Source: Dyella_A ginsengisoli
GTDB taxonomy: Bacteria > Pseudomonadota > Gammaproteobacteria > Xanthomonadales > Rhodanobacteraceae
Direction: 5' to 3'
Assembly: GCF_044904665.1 (NCBI RefSeq)
Contig: NZ_JADIKM010000002.1
Span: 248,001 to 312,000, forward strand
DNA: 64,000 bases
Program-made: the position numbers and the translations under genes
Part shown: in pieces, positions 25,826 through 33,759 of the stretch
How the letters are laid out: the number at the start of each line of letters is the position of its first letter
Position numbering within the stretch: position 1 is the stretch's first letter
Notes under the pieces: generated by a model
The model's database searches: none
Told to the model about the DNA's origin: nothing
The model's input: the letters and a program-made list of their open reading frames with translations, nothing else

Positions 25826-28150
25826 CTACTGCACGGGAGCGGGATTGGGCGGCGGCGGATTGTCGTGGCTGCCGCCGAAGAAATCACCCACCCGTTGCCA
25901 GAAGCAGCCCTCGGTATCCGGCGGCAGGCTGCCAGCCACCACGGCAAGCTGGCGCGCCCCCTCGCACTGCGGGTCGGTGCGCTTGCCGTCGGAGGGATTC
26001 ATCCACGCCAGCTCCAGCCCGGGCCCTGGATCGGCCGACAGCGGGCGCGTGGGCAGCTTGGCGAACAGGTCGCGCCACACGCGCAGCGCGCCGGTGGCGC
26101 CGAACAGGCCGGTGGGCTTGTTGTCGTCGCGGCCCATCCAGAACACCGCCAGGTGCTGGCCGGTGAAGCCGGCAAACCAGCTGTCGCGCATGTCGTTGCT
26201 GGTGCCGGTCTTGCCGGCGGCATTGAGCCAGGCCAGCCCCGAGTCGCCGATCGAATGCGCGGTGCCGAACAGCGCCACCTGCTGCATCGCCCAGGTGGTG
26301 AGGCGCACGGCGCTCTGGTATTCGCCCGGCCCCTGCTGCACCTCGTAGCGCTTGATCGTGCGGCCGCTGCCGTCGAGCACGCCACGCACCGCCAGCAGCG
26401 GCAGCGCGTGGCCGTCGGAGGCGAGGTACTGGTAGAGCTGGGCCAGCTGCAATGGCGCCATGTCCTGCGCGCCGATCAGCAGCGACGGGCTGGGGTTGAT
26501 GTCGGTGAAGCCGAACGACTCGAGGAACGCCTTGATGCGCGGCAGCCCCACCTGCAGCCCGAGATGGATGGTGGCGAGGTTCCACGAGTGCGCCAGCGCA
26601 TCGACCATCGGCAGCATGCCGTGGCTCTGGTTGTCGTCGTTGTGCGGCTCCCACATGGTGCCGTCGGGCTGGCGCATGCTGATCGGGCCGTCGTCCAGCA
26701 GGGTGCCGAGGTTCCATTGCGACGGATCGGTGAGTGCCACCAGGTAGACGAACGGCTTGATCGTCGAGCCGACCGGGCGCTGCGCGTCCATCGCGCGGTT
26801 GAAGCCGGTGTCGCCCGGGATCTTGCTGCCGACCACCGCCAGCACGCTGCCGGTGTGGGCATCGGTGACCACGCCGGCGGCCTGCACCGGATCGCCGCGC
26901 TTGCCCAGCGTCTTCATCGTGCTGGTCACCGCCTGCTCGGCGTAGAGCTGGGCGGCCGGGTCCAGCGTGGTGAAGATCGACAGATTGCCGGCGCGCAGCG
27001 TGTCGTCGTCGAAGTCGGCGGTGATCTGGCTGCGCACCAGGTCCATGAAGGCGGGAAAGCGGTTGTGCGGCAGCTGCGCGTTGTCGGCGATGCCCAATGG
27101 CGCGGCCTGCGCCGCGCCGGCCTGCGCGGCGTCGAGCAGGCCGGTCTGCTGGAACTGCTGCAGCACCAGGTTGCGCCGCTGCAGCGCGTGCTGCGGATAA
27201 CGCCGCGGATCGTAGTAGCTCGGGCCCTTCACCATGCCCACCAGCAGGGCGATTTCCTGCGGACGCAGGTCTTCCAGCCGGCGACCGAAATAGAACTCCG
27301 CCGCCGCGGCGAAGCCGTGCACCGCCTGGCTGCCCTGCTGGCCGAGGAACACCTCGTTGACGTAGGCCTGCAGGATCCGGTCCTTCGGGTAGTGCGCCTC
27401 GATCAGCAGCGAGAGGATCGCCTCGTTGATCTTGCGGGTGAAGTTCTGGTTGCGATCCAGGAACAGGTTGCGCACCAGCTGCTGGGTAAGCGTGGAACCG
27501 CCCTGCACGGTGTGGCCGGCACGCAGGTTGGCGAACGCCGCGCGCGCGATGGCGGTGAAATCGAGACCGATGTGGTGCTTGAAGTCGCGATCCTCCACCG
27601 CCTGCAGGCCGCTGATCAGCAGCGGCGGCACGTCGGCGAGGCGCACGATGCGACGCTCTTCCTGCTGCGCGCCGTACACCGTGGCGATGCGCGCGGGATC
27701 GAGATGGGTGAGCTTGATCGGCTTGCCGCTGTCGGCATCCACCAGCGAGCTCACCTGCCCGCGGCCGAGCGCGATGCGGATGCGCTTGGGCAACTCGCCG
27801 CCGTCCGGTCCGGCATAGCCGCGCGAGGCGATCGTGTAGCGCGTGCCCTGCTTCGCCCAGCGGCCGGCCACCTCGCCCTTGCCGTCGTTGCTGTAGCCGG
27901 CGAAGGTGAGCTCCAGCTCCAGCGCAGCGGGCGTCATCGCCACGCCGGGCGCCAGCTCCAGCGGCCGCGCGTAGACGCGGGTGGGCACGGCGAATACCAG
28001 GTCGTTGAAACGATCCTGCACTCGCTTGTTGAGGATCAGCGTGTATGGCAGCAGGAAGCCGAAGAACAGGCCCATGCCGATCCAGAACGGCACGCGCACC
28101 CACGGCCACGCGGTGCGGGCGAACGATTGAAGTCGGGTCAGAAAGGCCAA
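25826..28150 (-). CDS. mrcB: Penicillin-binding protein 1B (bifunctional class A PBP)
   Basis: 774-residue inner-membrane peptidoglycan synthase. A short cytoplasmic tail and transmembrane helix (about 20-40) precede a UB2H-like region (about 60-150). The GT51 glycosyltransferase has the catalytic Glu in EDRDF (186-190) and GGSTLTQQLVRNL. The transpeptidase has STIK (462-465), SWN (522-524) and KTGT (647-650); all active-site motifs are intact. E. coli PBP1b needs the lipoprotein LpoB; the TPR lipoprotein gene immediately downstream is a candidate helper here but is not LpoB-like in sequence. Confidence 0.96.
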   Translation of the reverse strand: MAFLTRLQSFARTAWPWVRVPFWIGMGLFFGFLLPYTLILNKRVQDRFNDLVFAVPTRVYARPLELAPGVAMTPAALELELTFAGYSNDGKGEVAGRWAKQGTRYTIASRGYAGPDGGELPKRIRIALGRGQVSSLVDADSGKPIKLTHLDPARIATVYGAQQEERRIVRLADVPPLLISGLQAVEDRDFKHHIGLDFTAIARAAFANLRAGHTVQGGSTLTQQLVRNLFLDRNQNFTRKINEAILSLLIEAHYPKDRILQAYVNEVFLGQQGSQAVHGFAAAAEFYFGRRLEDLRPQEIALLVGMVKGPSYYDPRRYPQHALQRRNLVLQQFQQTGLLDAAQAGAAQAAPLGIADNAQLPHNRFPAFMDLVRSQITADFDDDTLRAGNLSIFTTLDPAAQLYAEQAVTSTMKTLGKRGDPVQAAGVVTDAHTGSVLAVVGSKIPGDTGFNRAMDAQRPVGSTIKPFVYLVALTDPSQWNLGTLLDDGPISMRQPDGTMWEPHNDDNQSHGMLPMVDALAHSWNLATIHLGLQVGLPRIKAFLESFGFTDINPSPSLLIGAQDMAPLQLAQLYQYLASDGHALPLLAVRGVLDGSGRTIKRYEVQQGPGEYQSAVRLTTWAMQQVALFGTAHSIGDSGLAWLNAAGKTGTSNDMRDSWFAGFTGQHLAVFWMGRDDNKPTGLFGATGALRVWRDLFAKLPTRPLSADPGPGLELAWMNPSDGKRTDPQCEGARQLAVVAGSLPPDTEGCFWQRVGDFFGGSHDNPPPPNPAPVQ

Positions 28151-28270
28151 CGCGTGGAGTTCCGGATCAAGGCGAAAAACGATGATAGGCCCTGCCGCCC
28201 GGCGCGAATATGAATGCGCACCGGGTTTGCGTGGCGCAACGCGGGCAGCATCGGGCGCGTGCGATGACGA

Positions 28271-29116
28271 TCAGCGCGCCGCCAGGCCCCAGCTGCGCGC
28301 GTCGGGATGGAATGGCCGCGGCTCGACGCCGAGCAGGCGGATCAGCTCGGCGTTGTCGGCCACCAGATCCTGCTCCAGCCGGGCCAGCGGACCGCGCATC
28401 GACGGCGCGAGCTGTTGCCCCATGTGCAGCAGCACACGCGGGATCGGCAACGGCAGCGTGGCCACCGGCAGGCTCGCGCGCACGCGGCCGAACATCGCCG
28501 CGGCGCTCAGCCGTTCGCCGCCGCCGATCGGCAGCACGTGGCCGCTGGGTGCGCCATCGCGCAGCGCGGCCACGCTGGCCTGCGCGATGTCGTCCGCATG
28601 CACCGGCTGGCGCAGGCCGCGCCCGGCCGGCAGCGGGAACACGCGCAGTCGCGCCGCGCGCCGCGCGATCGGTGTGAGGCTGCGATCCAACCCGGCGCCG
28701 TAGACGATGGTGGGCCGTAGCACGTTCCAGCGCAGGCCGCGTCTGCTGCAGGCCTCGGCCAGCGCCGCCTCGCCGTCGCGCAGCGTCTGCGCGATCGCGC
28801 GCTCGGCCGCCACCTCGGAATCGCGCTTGGTCTGCGCGCTCATCGAGCTGGTCGCCACGATGCGCGGCGTGCCTGCAAAGCTCGCCTGGCCGAGCCACTG
28901 CGCGAACGGCAGCAGCGGGCCATAGCTCACGATGCCGGTGAGCGCGGGCAGCTCCGGCGGCATCGCGTCGGGCAGCTGCCCCACGATCCAGCGCATGTGT
29001 TCACCCGCCTCGCGCGCATGCCGACTGATGGCGAGCACGTCGTGGCCAGCCGCATGCAGGCGGGGAAGCAGGAAGTGACCGATCTGGCTGCTGGCGCCCA
29101 GCACCAGGATCGTCAT
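28271..29116 (-). CDS. NAD(P)-binding epimerase/dehydratase-like protein
   Basis: 281 residues with an extended-SDR Rossmann fold. The nucleotide-binding LVLGASSQIGHFLLPRL is at the N-terminus, VATSSMSAQTKRDS is where the catalytic Ser region lies, and LRPTIVYGAG and QPVHADDIAQA are typical of UDP-sugar epimerase relatives. The YxxxK pair is not evident, so catalysis is doubtful. It may be a nucleoside-diphosphate-sugar epimerase-like protein of unknown substrate. It lies between PBP1b (120 bases) and a repeat protein (32 bases), all on the minus strand. Confidence 0.75.
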   Translation of the reverse strand: MTILVLGASSQIGHFLLPRLHAAGHDVLAISRHAREAGEHMRWIVGQLPDAMPPELPALTGIVSYGPLLPFAQWLGQASFAGTPRIVATSSMSAQTKRDSEVAAERAIAQTLRDGEAALAEACSRRGLRWNVLRPTIVYGAGLDRSLTPIARRAARLRVFPLPAGRGLRQPVHADDIAQASVAALRDGAPSGHVLPIGGGERLSAAAMFGRVRASLPVATLPLPIPRVLLHMGQQLAPSMRGPLARLEQDLVADNAELIRLLGVEPRPFHPDARSWGLAAR

Positions 29117-29148
29117 ATCAGGTTCGTCATGCCGGCATCGTCATGCGT

Positions 29149-30897
29149 TCACGGCTCCGAATTCAGCCGTGCCGTCAGCTCCGGCAGGCGCGGATGCTGC
29201 GGCGCCAGCTTGCGCACGCGATCGAGCGACTGCGCCGCGCCCGGGCGATCGCCGGTGTCGAGCTGTTGCTCGGCGCGATCGAGCCACGCGGTGGCTAGGC
29301 GGTTGCGCAGCTGGTCCTGGTTGGGATCGCCGGGCGCCAGATCGCTCAGGTTGCCGAGCATGTCGCCGGCGGTGGCGAGGCGGCCGTCGTCGAGCGCCTG
29401 GTTGAACAGCCGCACCACCACGGCCGGCAGGTTCTGCAGGCCGTCGCGCGCCGCGGTGTTGTTGCCGTCGATGGCCAGCGCGCCGCGGTACAGATCGTAC
29501 GCGCTGGCGCCGGGCGGCAGCATGATGTCGCCGCGCTGCGCCGCATCCCTGGCCTGGCTCACCAGCGCGTCCACCCTGGCGCGCTGCTCGGGTGAAAGCA
29601 TTGCCGGCAGCAGGCTGGCGTCCTGTTTCGGCGTCGCGGCCTCCGGCGCGCCGGCCACGGTGCCGGCCGTGCTCGCCGAAGCCGGTGCGGCCTGTTTGTC
29701 GTCCTGGCGCAGGCGCGCGCGCGCGGCGGCGAGATCGGCCGACTTCGGCGCCAGCGCGTCGGCCTGGTCCAGCAGCGCCCTGGCCTGATCCGTGCCGCCG
29801 CTGTCGATCAGTGCGTTGGCCTGCACGGTGAGCGCCTGCACCACCTTGCCCAGGCCGGCGCGCGCGTCGGGATTCTGCGGATCGAGCGCGAGCGCCTTCT
29901 GGAACAGCGCCAGCGCCGTGTCGTCGCCGCTGCCGGTGATGTGGCCGGCGCGCAGCGCGTCCATGCCCTGGCTGACTGCCTGGTTCACCGCATCGTCGTG
30001 CGCGCGCTGCACCTGCGCCTGCTGCGCGCGCAGCGAGGGCAGGTCGCCGTAGCGAGGCAGCAGCGAGGCGAGCTTGTCGATGGCGCCGGCGGCGTTGACC
30101 GCGTCGCCGGCATCGAGCGCCTTGCGCGCCTGGTCGGCATACGCGCCGCCGACCTGGTCCAGCCCGTGCGCAGCCACCGCGTTGCCGGGATCACCGGCGA
30201 GCACCTTGGCGAACAGCGCGGCGGCGCCGTCGTCGCCATCGAGGCGGCCGGCGGCCAGCGCCTGTCGGGCACGGTCGACCAAGTCGTCGGCGTGCACGCC
30301 GTTGGTGCGGGCCTGCGCGATACGGCGATCGAGCTGGTCGACCTCGTCGCCACCGCCGAGCAGTTCGCGCGCCGCGGAAGCGGAACGCGCGGCCTCGTCG
30401 AGCTGGCCGGCCGCCAGCTGCTTCTGTGCCTGGGCGAGCTCGGCCTGCCCCACGTTGCGCAGGCCGGCCAGCGCGCGGTCGTTGTCCGGCTCCAGCGCGC
30501 GCGCGGCCTGGAACAATTCGCGCGCGCTGGTGCCGTCGCTGCCGTCGAGATGGCCAGCGTCGAGCGCGGCGGTGGCGCGCGAGAGCACGTCGTTGAAGCT
30601 GGTGCGCGGCACCAGTCCGCGCAGCGAATCCTGATTGAGCCAGAGCACCGTGATCAGGCCGACCAGCAGCAGCAGCGCCAGCGGAACCAGCCAGCCGCGT
30701 CGGGGCGGCGGCTCGGGTGACGGCGCCCGGGACGCCGGTGTCGGCGCGCCGCGCCGTGGCGATGGATCGATGGTGACGCGCGGCAGGTCGTCCGTGGGCG
30801 CCGAAACGGGCGCGGCCGGGCGATCGAGGTCGTCGAGGTTGCCCAGGGTGGGCTCGGTGCGCCCTTGCGGGCCGCGCGGGTCGTTGCGTCCGCTCAT
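29149..30897 (-). CDS. Membrane-anchored alternating TPR-like repeat protein
   Basis: 582 residues, no family I can name. A Pro/Arg-rich cytoplasmic tail (1-65) precedes one transmembrane helix (about 69-88, WLVPLALLLLVGLITVLWL), then a periplasmic region made of two alternating units repeated four times. Unit A has GHLDGSDGTSARELFQAA then LEPDN and GL; unit B is a shorter helical hairpin like AQAQKQLAAGQLDEAARSA. A Ser/Ala/Thr-rich linker (about 400-430) precedes the fourth pair. It probably scaffolds protein contacts in the envelope. Start at 30897 (MSGRND) is chosen. The relA stop is 91 bases upstream on the same strand. Confidence 0.75.
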   Translation of the reverse strand: MSGRNDPRGPQGRTEPTLGNLDDLDRPAAPVSAPTDDLPRVTIDPSPRRGAPTPASRAPSPEPPPRRGWLVPLALLLLVGLITVLWLNQDSLRGLVPRTSFNDVLSRATAALDAGHLDGSDGTSARELFQAARALEPDNDRALAGLRNVGQAELAQAQKQLAAGQLDEAARSASAARELLGGGDEVDQLDRRIAQARTNGVHADDLVDRARQALAAGRLDGDDGAAALFAKVLAGDPGNAVAAHGLDQVGGAYADQARKALDAGDAVNAAGAIDKLASLLPRYGDLPSLRAQQAQVQRAHDDAVNQAVSQGMDALRAGHITGSGDDTALALFQKALALDPQNPDARAGLGKVVQALTVQANALIDSGGTDQARALLDQADALAPKSADLAAARARLRQDDKQAAPASASTAGTVAGAPEAATPKQDASLLPAMLSPEQRARVDALVSQARDAAQRGDIMLPPGASAYDLYRGALAIDGNNTAARDGLQNLPAVVVRLFNQALDDGRLATAGDMLGNLSDLAPGDPNQDQLRNRLATAWLDRAEQQLDTGDRPGAAQSLDRVRKLAPQHPRLPELTARLNSEP

Positions 30898-30988
30898 GAT
30901 CTGCCGCTGTGGATGAAACCGCCGAAGCTTAGCATCGGACCTCGGCCGCACCGCCCCGGTTCGCAGCGCCGTTCAACTGCCAGCCGGC

Positions 30989-33124
30989 TCAGCGACCACC
31001 GACACGGCGTGCATCGACCACGTTGGGCAGCGCCACCAGCTTGGCCAGCAGGTGCGAGAGCTGCTCGTAGTCGCGCACGCGCAGGGTGAAGCGCATCTCC
31101 ACCTCGCCGGTGCGCACGAACATGCGGCTGGAGGAGGCGATGATCGGGATGTTCGCATTGCTGATCACCGCGGTGACGTCCTTCTGCAGGCCCTTGCGGT
31201 CGTAGCCGTGCAGCTCGATGTCGACCTGGTAGGCCTGCGCCGCCACGCGTCCCCAGCTGACGTCGATCACCCGCTCGGGATCGCGCCGCGCCAGTCGCGC
31301 CAGCGCGGCGCAGTCGGCCCGATGCACCGACACGCCGCGCCCGCGGGTGACGAAGCCGCGCACCGGATCGCCCGGCAGCGGCTGGCAACAGCGCGCCAGC
31401 ACGGTGAGCAGGTTGCCCACGCCCTCGATGCTCAGCGCGCTCTGATCGATCGCCGGCGCGCGCGATGCCGGCAGTGCGGGCGTCGCCTCGGGCGGCGCCG
31501 GGGGCTGCGCGGCCTCCTGCAGCAGGCGCGAAATCTGTCCCGGGTTCACCTCGCCGAGCGCCAGCGCGATCAGCAACTCGTCGTGCGTCTTCAGGTGGAA
31601 CTGCGCGGGCAGGCCGGCGAGATCGGCGTTTGGCATCGCCAGGCGCTTGAGTTCGCGCTCCAGCATGGCGCGGCCGGCGGCGAGGTTGGCATCGTGCGCG
31701 ATGCGGCGGAACCACGCGCGCACCTTCTCCCGCGCCCGCGCCGTGTTGAGGTAACCGTGATGGGTGGAGAGCCAGTCGCGGCTGGGCTCGCCGACCTTGG
31801 TGGTGAGGATCTCCACGCGATCGCCGCTGTGCGGCTGGAAGGTCAGCGGCACGATGCGCCCGTTGACCTTGGCGCCGCGGCAACGGTGCCCGACCTCGGT
31901 ATGCACGTGGTAGGCGAAATCGAGCACGGTGGCGCCGTGCGGCAGATCGAACACTTCGCCACGCGGCGTGAGCAGGTAGACGCGGTCTTCCAGCAGCTCG
32001 GTCTGCAGCTCGGCGGCCAGTTCGCCTTCGCCGTCGGCGCGCGGTTCGAGCAGCTTGCGCATCCAGGCGATCTTCGACTCGAACTCGGCATCCGCGCTGC
32101 CGCCTTCCTTGTAGCGCCAGTGCGCGGCCACGCCCAGCTCGTTGGCCCGATGCATCTCGTGGGTGCGGATCTGCACTTCCAGCGTCTTGCCGCGCGGGCC
32201 GATCACCGCGGTGTGCAGCGAGCGGTAGCCGTTGGCCTTGGGCCGCGCCACGTAGTCGTCGAACTCGCCCGGCAGGTGCGGCCACAGCGTGTGCACCACG
32301 CCGAGCGCGGCGTAGCAGTCGGCCACGCTGTCGACCAGGATGCGCACGGCGCGGATGTCGTACAGGTCGGAAAAATCCAGCGCCTTGCGCTGCATCTTCT
32401 TCCAGATCGAATAGATGTGCTTGGGCCGCCCGGCCAGATCGGCGCGGATGCCGGCGGCGGTCAGCGCCTTGCCCAGTTCGGCCAGCGACTCGCGGATGAA
32501 GTTCTCGCGGTCTTCGCGGCGTTCGTCGAGCAGCTTGGCGATGCGACGATAGGTGTCCGGCTCCAGATAGCGGAATGCCAGATCCTCCAGCTCCCACTTC
32601 AGCTGCCAGATGCCGAGCCGGTTGGCCAGCGGGGCGTGGATGTCGCGGGTCAGCCGCGCCAGCTCGGCGCGCGCCGGATCCGGCAGCGCCAGCGCCGTGC
32701 GCATGCGCGCCAGCTGCCGCGCCAGCAGCACGAACACCACGCGCAGATCGCGGATGATCGCCAGCAGCAGCCGGCGCAAGCCTTCGGAACTGGCCGCGCC
32801 GCTGCGCTGAGCATGCAGCGCCCACACCTTCTCGGCGGCCTGCTGGCCGTCCACCAGCCGGCGCAGTTCCGGCGCCAGCGCGCCCGCCTGCGCCTCGTAG
32901 GCGGTCGGCGCCGCCTGCGCCAGGGCAAACCACAGCGCGGCGGCCTGGGTCTGCGCATCGCAGCCGAGCATCACCAGCAGGTCCAGCACGTCGGCGCATT
33001 CGCCCTGCAGCACCGGTGCCTCGGCGCAGGCATCGAGCGCGGCGACCAGCACGGCGGGCAACTCGGCGCGGCGCGCCAGCCAGGGCGCGAGCGTGGGCGT
33101 ATTGCCGTGGGTGATGGGGATCAT
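30989..33124 (-). CDS. relA: GTP pyrophosphokinase, (p)ppGpp synthetase I
   Basis: 711-residue long RSH protein making (p)ppGpp in response to uncharged tRNA on ribosomes. The N-terminal hydrolase domain lacks the HD metal site (degenerate, as in RelA). The synthetase domain has RPKHIYSIWKKM, YDIRAVRILV and the RelA-type EFDDYVARPKANGYRSLHT (SpoT enzymes have a basic version), then ELGVAAHWRYKEG. TGS (VYLLTPRGEVFDLPHGATVLDFAY), zinc-finger (ARCCQPLPGD, HRADC) and ACT domains follow. ATG at 33124 is chosen; the longer frame upstream is low-quality. Confidence 0.95.
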   Translation of the reverse strand: MIPITHGNTPTLAPWLARRAELPAVLVAALDACAEAPVLQGECADVLDLLVMLGCDAQTQAAALWFALAQAAPTAYEAQAGALAPELRRLVDGQQAAEKVWALHAQRSGAASSEGLRRLLLAIIRDLRVVFVLLARQLARMRTALALPDPARAELARLTRDIHAPLANRLGIWQLKWELEDLAFRYLEPDTYRRIAKLLDERREDRENFIRESLAELGKALTAAGIRADLAGRPKHIYSIWKKMQRKALDFSDLYDIRAVRILVDSVADCYAALGVVHTLWPHLPGEFDDYVARPKANGYRSLHTAVIGPRGKTLEVQIRTHEMHRANELGVAAHWRYKEGGSADAEFESKIAWMRKLLEPRADGEGELAAELQTELLEDRVYLLTPRGEVFDLPHGATVLDFAYHVHTEVGHRCRGAKVNGRIVPLTFQPHSGDRVEILTTKVGEPSRDWLSTHHGYLNTARAREKVRAWFRRIAHDANLAAGRAMLERELKRLAMPNADLAGLPAQFHLKTHDELLIALALGEVNPGQISRLLQEAAQPPAPPEATPALPASRAPAIDQSALSIEGVGNLLTVLARCCQPLPGDPVRGFVTRGRGVSVHRADCAALARLARRDPERVIDVSWGRVAAQAYQVDIELHGYDRKGLQKDVTAVISNANIPIIASSSRMFVRTGEVEMRFTLRVRDYEQLSHLLAKLVALPNVVDARRVGGR

Positions 33125-33246
33125 CGCGGTGCCATGGGAGCGAGTAGGCATTCTATGCGAGCCCGGCCACGGCGCGGCCGCCCTGCCCGCCCGCCGTGCG
33201 GTCCGGTACGCTGTGCGCCGGCCCCACATCATCACGGTAGAACGCC

Positions 33247-33744
33247 ATGCGCCCGGTCCCGCTGCCTACGCTCCGACTGCTCTGTGTCCTGCTGCTGGTC
33301 GCGCCGGTGCCTGCGGGGGCGCAAAACGCGGACGTCGACCCGCTGCGGCAGCGCATGGGTGAAGCCACATTCCGCGACGCCGGCCTGGACCACCTCAGCG
33401 CGGCACAGCTCGCCGTGCTGGAGCGATGGCTGGCGACCCACCCCAACGCGATGGTCGACGCGGTGCCCGCCTCGACCATGCCCACCGCCAGCGCGGTCAG
33501 CCACAGCAGCAGCCCCAAGGCCGCCGTCGACAGCCGCATCGCCGGCTCGTTTGTCGGCTGGCATAAAGGCACGGTGCTGACCCTGGAGAACGGCCAGCGC
33601 TGGCAGGTCAGCGACGACAGCACGCTGGCCACCGGTCATGCGATCGAGCGCCCCGGCGTACAGGTGACGCGCGCGCTGTTCGGCGGCTGGTGGCTGCAGG
33701 TGGATGGCTACAACACCCGCGCCCGCGTGCGTCCGGCCAACTGA
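33247..33744 (+). CDS. Small exported hypothetical protein
   Basis: 165 residues. The signal peptide (LRLLCVLLLVAPVPAGAQ) is followed by a short helical part containing FRDAGLDHLSAAQLAVLERWLA, a Ser/Ala linker (about 75-100) and an SH3-like all-beta end (FVGWHKGTVLTLENGQRWQVSDD, then GWWLQVDGYNTRARV). I recognise the pattern from unnamed proteins of related bacteria but no named family. Periplasmic. Divergent from relA, 122 bases apart, and convergent with hrpA. Confidence 0.75.
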   Translation: MRPVPLPTLRLLCVLLLVAPVPAGAQNADVDPLRQRMGEATFRDAGLDHLSAAQLAVLERWLATHPNAMVDAVPASTMPTASAVSHSSSPKAAVDSRIAGSFVGWHKGTVLTLENGQRWQVSDDSTLATGHAIERPGVQVTRALFGGWWLQVDGYNTRARVRPAN

Positions 33745-33759
33745 GCCGGCAACCGCCGC

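Noticed and set aside
25865..28213. 782-codon plus-strand frame opposite mrcB
   Set aside because: The same antisense effect; composition is biased and no motif is present, whereas PBP1b motifs are all intact on the minus strand.
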